Both the position numbers and the translations under genes were made by a program. From Enterobacteriaceae endosymbiont of Donacia clavipes (GTDB taxonomy: Bacteria > Pseudomonadota > Gammaproteobacteria > Enterobacterales > Enterobacteriaceae), in assembly GCF_012570365.1 (NCBI RefSeq), contig NZ_CP046208.1, positions 191,472-255,471 of the forward strand: DNA of 64,000 nt, written 5' to 3'. The notes under the pieces are model-generated. The model was not told the origin of the DNA. It was given only the letters and a program-made list of their open reading frames with translations, and made no database searches. Positions 60,214 through 64,000 of this stretch are shown one piece after another (positions within the stretch are counted from its first letter, which is position 1; each line of letters begins with the position of its first letter).

Positions 60214-61017
60214 ATGTTAATAAATTATACTTCTATTATAATATTGAGTATAGTACAAGGTTTAACTGAATTTTTACCAATTTCTTCAAGTGCACACATT
60301 TTTATTTTTTCTAAAATATTAAATATAATAGATAATAATAATATTCAATTATTTAAAATAATTATACAATTAGGTTCTACATTAGCTATTTCTTTATTTT
60401 TTTGGAAAAAAATTATAAAAATTATATTAAATACTATTAAATTTGGTTTTTTTTATAAAAAAAAAATAAATTTATTACATATTATAATATCTACATTACC
60501 AGTAGTAATTATTGGTATAACTTTTTATCATAAAATAAAAACAATAATAAATATACAAAATATTATATATGGATTATTTTTTGGTGGAATATTTTTATAT
60601 TATGCAGAAAAATTAAAACCAAAAAAAAATATAATTAAAAATATAAATAAAATAAAATATAGTACAACTTTTTTTATTGGATGTTTTCAATCTTTAGCTT
60701 TATTTCCAGGTATTTCCAGATCTGGAATAACTTTATCAATTAGTTTATTATTAGGATTAAAACGTATTATAGCAACAGAATTTTGTTTTATTATATCCAT
60801 TCCTGTTATTTTGGGCGCAAACTTATTAGAATTATATAAACATTATTCAATTATAAATATAAATAATATAAAAATATTTATCTTAGGATTTATTATTTCT
60901 TTCATTACTAGTTTAATTATTATGAAAATATTTTTATATGTTATAAATCATTTTTCTTTAAAATGGTTTACATTATATAGATTATTTTTAATATTAATAT
61001 TAATTTATTTATTTTAA
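60214..61017 (+). CDS. uppP: Undecaprenyl-diphosphatase
   Basis: Inner-membrane phosphatase that recycles undecaprenyl diphosphate to the monophosphate carrier; also called BacA. 267 residues (E. coli 273), about seven or eight helices. The two family motifs are clear: GLTEFLPISSSAH near the N-terminus and ALFPGISRSGITLS in the middle. Lies between tsaD and cca; folB/plsY seen here in E. coli are missing. Ends one base from the convergent cca stop. Confidence 0.95.
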   Translation: MLINYTSIIILSIVQGLTEFLPISSSAHIFIFSKILNIIDNNNIQLFKIIIQLGSTLAISLFFWKKIIKIILNTIKFGFFYKKKINLLHIIISTLPVVIIGITFYHKIKTIINIQNIIYGLFFGGIFLYYAEKLKPKKNIIKNINKIKYSTTFFIGCFQSLALFPGISRSGITLSISLLLGLKRIIATEFCFIISIPVILGANLLELYKHYSIININNIKIFILGFIISFITSLIIMKIFLYVINHFSLKWFTLYRLFLILILIYLF

Positions 61018-61018
61018 A

Positions 61019-62257
61019 CTAAATTTTATTATCTTTTTTTTTTAAATATAATTTTAATAATTTTAATCTTTTGTTTTGAATTTTTTTATTTATATTATAA
61101 CCTGTTAAATTATTTTTATTAATTATATTTTTTATATCTATTTTAGAAATATATTTATACATATCAATAAAATATTTACCTTGTGAATATTTTATTGATT
61201 CTAATGTAGCTCTTCCTCTTGCATCTGCTTCACTAATTTGTGCAATTTGTCTGACTCTATAAGGTTTCCTCCAAGCATCAATCATATTGTATATATTTAG
61301 TATATCTTTTGGTTTTTGATTTTTTATATCATGTATAATATCATGTATTTGTGCTGCTAATATTGATAAATGTTTAATATTATTAGGGATTCTTAAATTT
61401 TTACATAATTTTCTAATTAAAGATACACCTGCTGGGCCATGTCCAGGATGTCTTGGTAATAATTTTTTAGGAGTTAAACTTTTACCTAAATCATGACATA
61501 ATGCTGCAAATCTCGTTGATACTTTAGATGTAAGTTTTGATATTACATTTAATGTAAGCATAGTATGTACACCAGTATCTATTTCTGGATGCCATTTAAA
61601 TGGTGCTGGTATTCCATATAATTTATTTATTTCAGGAAAAATTATAGCTAAAGCATTACATTTTTTTAATATTTGAAAAAATATATGAGGATGTGTAGAT
61701 TGAAGAGCAATATATGTTTCTTTCCATATTCTTTCTGGTTTTAAATAAGATAATTCGCCTGAATTACTCATAATTTTCATTAATTCTAATGTACTATCAT
61801 GAATACGAAAATTTAAATATTTTAATTTAGCAGCTAATCTAGCTACTCTTAATACCCTTAAAGGGTCATCTTTAAAAGAATTCGAAACATGTTTTAATAA
61901 TCTATTTTTAATATCTTTTATACCATTATATGGATCGTAAAAATTTCCTAATTTATCTTGTGCAATAGAATTAATAGTTAAATCTCTACGTAATAAATCC
62001 TCTTCAAGAGTAATTTTTGAAGAAGAATGATATATAAATCCTTTATATCCATGACCCATTTTTCTTTCTGTTCTAGCTAAAGCATATTCTTCGTGAGTCT
62101 TAGGATGCAAAAAAACAGGAAAATCTTTTCCTACTAATTTAAAACCTAATTTTAACATTAATTCAATATTTGAACCAACAACAACCCAATCTCTATCCGT
62201 AACTTTTATATTTAAAAGATGATCACGAACTGCTCCACCAACTAAATATATTTTCAA
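61019..62257 (-). CDS. cca: tRNA nucleotidyltransferase (CCA-adding enzyme)
   Basis: Adds CCA to tRNA 3' ends without template. 412 residues, the same as E. coli. Class II nucleotidyltransferase motif LVGGAVRDHLLN with metal-binding DRDWVVVG, RRDLTINSIAQD, DPLRVLRVARLAAKL, and a C-terminal HD domain (ALCHDLGK, HGHGPAGVSLI). The start is TTG at 62257, preceded by AAGGAG at seven bases and giving MKIYLVGGAVRD exactly as in E. coli. Stop is TAG. Since none of the five tRNA genes in this window encodes CCA, the enzyme is required. Confidence 0.97.
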   Translation of the reverse strand: MKIYLVGGAVRDHLLNIKVTDRDWVVVGSNIELMLKLGFKLVGKDFPVFLHPKTHEEYALARTERKMGHGYKGFIYHSSSKITLEEDLLRRDLTINSIAQDKLGNFYDPYNGIKDIKNRLLKHVSNSFKDDPLRVLRVARLAAKLKYLNFRIHDSTLELMKIMSNSGELSYLKPERIWKETYIALQSTHPHIFFQILKKCNALAIIFPEINKLYGIPAPFKWHPEIDTGVHTMLTLNVISKLTSKVSTRFAALCHDLGKSLTPKKLLPRHPGHGPAGVSLIRKLCKNLRIPNNIKHLSILAAQIHDIIHDIKNQKPKDILNIYNMIDAWRKPYRVRQIAQISEADARGRATLESIKYSQGKYFIDMYKYISKIDIKNIINKNNLTGYNINKKIQNKRLKLLKLYLKKKDNKI

Positions 62258-62520
62258 TTTGATACTCCTTAAAATAAGGTGATATTTATATTTTTTATAT
62301 TTAATATTAAAAAATTATTTATAATAAATAATTTTTTAATATTATTATATTTAATTTTAATATAATAATAATATTTTATTAATATTTTAATTTTCATTTA
62401 TTTAAAAAAATAAAAAATATAATTTTTAATATTTTTTTTAAAATAAAATTTAAAAAAATAAAAAATAATTCATTTTTTTTAATATACAATATTATTAAAT
62501 TATAATATAAAAATATTTTT

Positions 62521-63168
62521 ATGAAAATACTTGATATAGAATTTGGTAATATTGAAACTCGTATTAAAAATGCTATTTTTTCTTTACAAAACAAAAATGG
62601 AATTTTAGTTTTAGATGATGAGAAAAGAGAAAACGAAAGTGATATAATTTTTTCAGCAGAAAATATTTCTATTAAACAAATAGCTTTTTCAATTAGATAT
62701 GGAAGTGGTATTGTTTGTTTATGTATTACAGAATCTTTACGTAAAAAATTAAAATTACCCATGATGGTAAGAAAAAATACAAGTATATATAAAACAGGAT
62801 TTACAATTAGTATTGAAGCAGCTCATGGTGTTTCTACCGGAGTGTCTGCAAAAGATAGATTTATAACTATTAAAACAGCTATCGCTGATAATACAACATC
62901 TCAAGATTTAAATAGTCCAGGTCATGTTTTTCCGTTAAGAGCTGTAAAAGGAGGTATTTTTAAAAGAAAAGGTCATACTGAAGCGACAATTGATTTATTA
63001 AAAATTGCAAAAATGAAACCAGTAGGAGTATTATGTGAATTAACTAATTCAGATGGTTCTATGGCAAAAATACTGGATACAATATCTTTTGCAAAAAAAA
63101 ATAAAATGATAGTTATCACTATAAATGATATACAAAAATATATTACTAGAAATAATATTTCTATTTAA
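62521..63168 (+). CDS. ribB: 3,4-dihydroxy-2-butanone 4-phosphate synthase
   Basis: Makes the four-carbon precursor of riboflavin from ribulose 5-phosphate. 215 residues (E. coli 217). Acidic metal loop LDDEKRENESDIIF, HGVSTGVSAKDR, NSPGHVFPLRAVKGG, KGHTEATIDL and CELTNSDGSMAK are all intact. Monofunctional (no GTP cyclohydrolase II domain). The 263-base region upstream (62258-62520) shows none of the conserved GC-rich boxes of the FMN riboswitch that precedes ribB in E. coli, so that control appears lost. Riboflavin feeds the FAD enzymes Lpd, Fpr and IlvG. Confidence 0.96.
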   Translation: MKILDIEFGNIETRIKNAIFSLQNKNGILVLDDEKRENESDIIFSAENISIKQIAFSIRYGSGIVCLCITESLRKKLKLPMMVRKNTSIYKTGFTISIEAAHGVSTGVSAKDRFITIKTAIADNTTSQDLNSPGHVFPLRAVKGGIFKRKGHTEATIDLLKIAKMKPVGVLCELTNSDGSMAKILDTISFAKKNKMIVITINDIQKYITRNNISI

Positions 63169-63183
63169 AAAAAAATATTTTAA

Positions 63184-63257
63184 TCGGCGAGAGAGGATTT
63201 GAACCTCTGACCCACTGGTCCCAAACCAGTTGCGCTACCAAACTGCGCTACTCGCCG
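63184..63257 (-). tRNA. proM: tRNA-Pro (anticodon UGG)
   Basis: Cloverleaf CGGCGAG...CTCGCCG acceptor, D-arm TAGCGCAGTTTGGTAGCGCA, anticodon arm ACTGGTTTGGGACCAGT (TGG), and T-arm GAGGTTCAAATCCTC. Nearly identical to E. coli proM. Discriminator A; CCA not encoded. Third of an argX-hisR-proM cluster (E. coli has leuT between the last two). Confidence 0.96.
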
Positions 63258-63275
63258 TTATAATAATATTTTTTG

Positions 63276-63349
63276 GGTGGTTAATGGGAATCGAACCCAT
63301 GACAACTGGAATCACAATCCAGTACTCTACCATCTGAGTTATAACCACC
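63276..63349 (-). tRNA. hisR: tRNA-His (anticodon GUG)
   Basis: Begins GGTGGTTATAACTCAG, with the extra 5' G (G-1) facing C73. Anticodon arm CTGGATTGTGATTCCAG (GTG) and T-arm TGGGTTCGATTCCCA. Very close to E. coli hisR. After C73 the DNA reads CAA, so CCA is not encoded. Lies between argX and proM. Confidence 0.96.
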
Positions 63350-63412
63350 AAACAAAAATATTATTTATATTTAACTTATATTTTAGATACTTATTAATAA
63401 GTTTTATTATTT

Positions 63413-63486
63413 TACACCCGACAGGAATTGAACCTGAGACTTCTGTTTTCGGAAAACAGCACTCTATCCTACTGAGTTACGGGTGT
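63413..63486 (-). tRNA. argX: tRNA-Arg (anticodon CCG)
   Basis: Acceptor ACACCCG/CGGGTGT, D-arm TAACTCAGTAGGATAGAG, anticodon arm CTGTTTTCCGAAAACAG (CCG) and T-arm TCAGGTTCAATTCCTGT; corresponds to E. coli argX. Discriminator A; CCA not encoded. It reads CGG, a rare codon here but still used (for example in proS, around 40043). First tRNA of the cluster, downstream of rho as in E. coli. Confidence 0.95.
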
Positions 63487-63508
63487 AATATTACTACATT
63501 AATATTAC
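63485..63508. repeat. Hairpin between rho and tRNA-Arg
   Basis: GTAATATTA and TAATATTAC (63485-63493, 63500-63508) form a nine-pair perfect hairpin with a six-base loop. Two bases of one arm overlap the 5' end of tRNA-Arg. It could be a rho-gene 3' structure or a processing signal; pure A/T content makes chance possible. Confidence 0.35.
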
Positions 63509-63620
63509 AAATAGATTACTTTAATGTCTAGTATTTTTTTTTAAAAATATTTTTTTTATAAAAAAAATAATATTTTGTATCAAAAAATAAAATTAAATTA
63601 TAATAAAAACTTTAATAAAA

Positions 63621-64000
63621 TTAAGATCTTTTCATCATGTCAAAAAAATCATTATTAGTTTTTGTCATAGATAATTTATTTATTAAAAATTCCATTGCAT
63701 CAATTTCATTCATAGGATGAATTATTTTTCTTAAAATCCACATTCTTTGAAGTTCTTCTTGAGAACTTAATAATTCCTCTTTTCTTGTTCCTGATCTATT
63801 ATAATCTATAGCAGGAAAAACTCTTTTTTCTGCTATTTTACGTGATAAATGTAGTTCCATATTTCCAGTTCCTTTAAACTCTTCATAAATAACATCATCC
63901 ATTTTTGATCCTGTATCAATTAATGCTGTTGCAATAATTGTTAAACTTCCTCCTTCTTCAACATTTCTTGCTGCACCAAAAAAACGTTTAGGACGATGTA
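63621..64000 (-). CDS. rho: Transcription termination factor Rho, C-terminal part
   Basis: Hexameric RNA helicase that terminates transcription. About 126 C-terminal residues are in the window and the frame runs off the right edge. Segments [58 protein letters not shown] and the end [12 protein letters not shown] are almost identical to E. coli. It includes the arginine-finger and Q-loop/R-loop side of the motor domain. Followed by the argX-hisR-proM tRNA cluster. Confidence 0.97.
   Translation of the reverse strand, partial: HRPKRFFGAARNVEEGGSLTIIATALIDTGSKMDDVIYEEFKGTGNMELHLSRKIAEKRVFPAIDYNRSGTRKEELLSSQEELQRMWILRKIIHPMNEIDAMEFLINKLSMTKTNNDFFDMMKRS

Noticed and set aside
62258..62520. Possible FMN riboswitch upstream of ribB
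   Set aside because: None of the conserved GC-rich boxes is present; the region is almost pure A/T.
1..64000. Searched for mobile elements, CRISPR arrays, phage genes, toxin-antitoxin pairs and secretion systems
   Set aside because: Nothing found; every frame of substance is a housekeeping or nutritional gene with E. coli-like context.

Overview
This window is a piece of a very AT-rich, gene-dense, strongly reduced gammaproteobacterial chromosome. Almost every gene is recognisable as an ortholog of an Escherichia coli gene, with near-E. coli protein length. Many blocks keep E. coli order with genes missing from between them, such as dapF-uvrD-corA, sucAB-cydABX, aceEF-lpd, bolA-clpP-clpX-lon, rpsB-tsf-frr-uppS-rseP-bamA-skp-fabZ-dnaE-tilS-proS, and rpoD-dnaG-rpsU next to tsaD-uppP-cca-ribB. 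No mobile element, prophage, CRISPR array, secretion or toxin system is visible. Together with the retained amino acid and cofactor genes (ilvGMD, dapE, dapF, metA, ribB), this is the profile of an obligate nutritional endosymbiont, most likely of an insect. I cannot name the genus from sequence alone.

Layout. 1-4.4 kb (minus strand): branched-chain amino acid operon ilvG-ilvM-ilvE-ilvD, with ilvE broken, then tRNA-Trp. 4.8-10.7 kb: fpr-tpiA, lysS-prfB, tRNA-Ile2 and degP. 10.9-15.7 kb: rpiA-dapF-uvrD-corA. 16-31 kb: energy metabolism (sucAB, cydABX, parE, aceEF-lpd). 31-37.9 kb (minus): dapE, lon-clpX-clpP, bolA, suhB. 38-41 kb: nfuA, metA, proS. 41-54 kb (minus): tilS, dnaE, an envelope block (fabZ, skp, bamA, rseP, uppS) and a translation block (frr, tsf, rpsB). 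54-64 kb: map, the rpsU-dnaG-rpoD operon, tsaD, uppP, cca, ribB, three tRNA genes and the 3' end of rho.

How it fits together. Pyruvate and 2-oxoglutarate dehydrogenases share lpd and feed respiration through cytochrome bd. Succinyl-CoA from sucAB can serve metA and the succinylase lysine route that dapE and dapF belong to. Outer-membrane protein assembly (bamA, skp, degP) is kept although the lpx genes normally interleaved here are absent. None of the five tRNA genes encodes CCA, so cca is needed. The CAU tRNA-Ile2 needs tilS, also present.

Most notable observations: (i) none of the 49 stop codons visible in the window is TGA (46 TAA, 3 TAG), and the prfB programmed-frameshift stop is TAA instead of TGA; (ii) ilvE is a young pseudogene inside an otherwise intact ilv operon; (iii) SuhB has lost its phosphatase metal ligands but keeps its fold, which points to retention for its transcription role; (iv) prolyl-tRNA synthetase lacks its editing domain; (v) AceF is reduced to two lipoyl domains and has Asn for Asp in its catalytic motif. 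I did not find a new multigene system; the interest lies in how conserved machinery has been trimmed.
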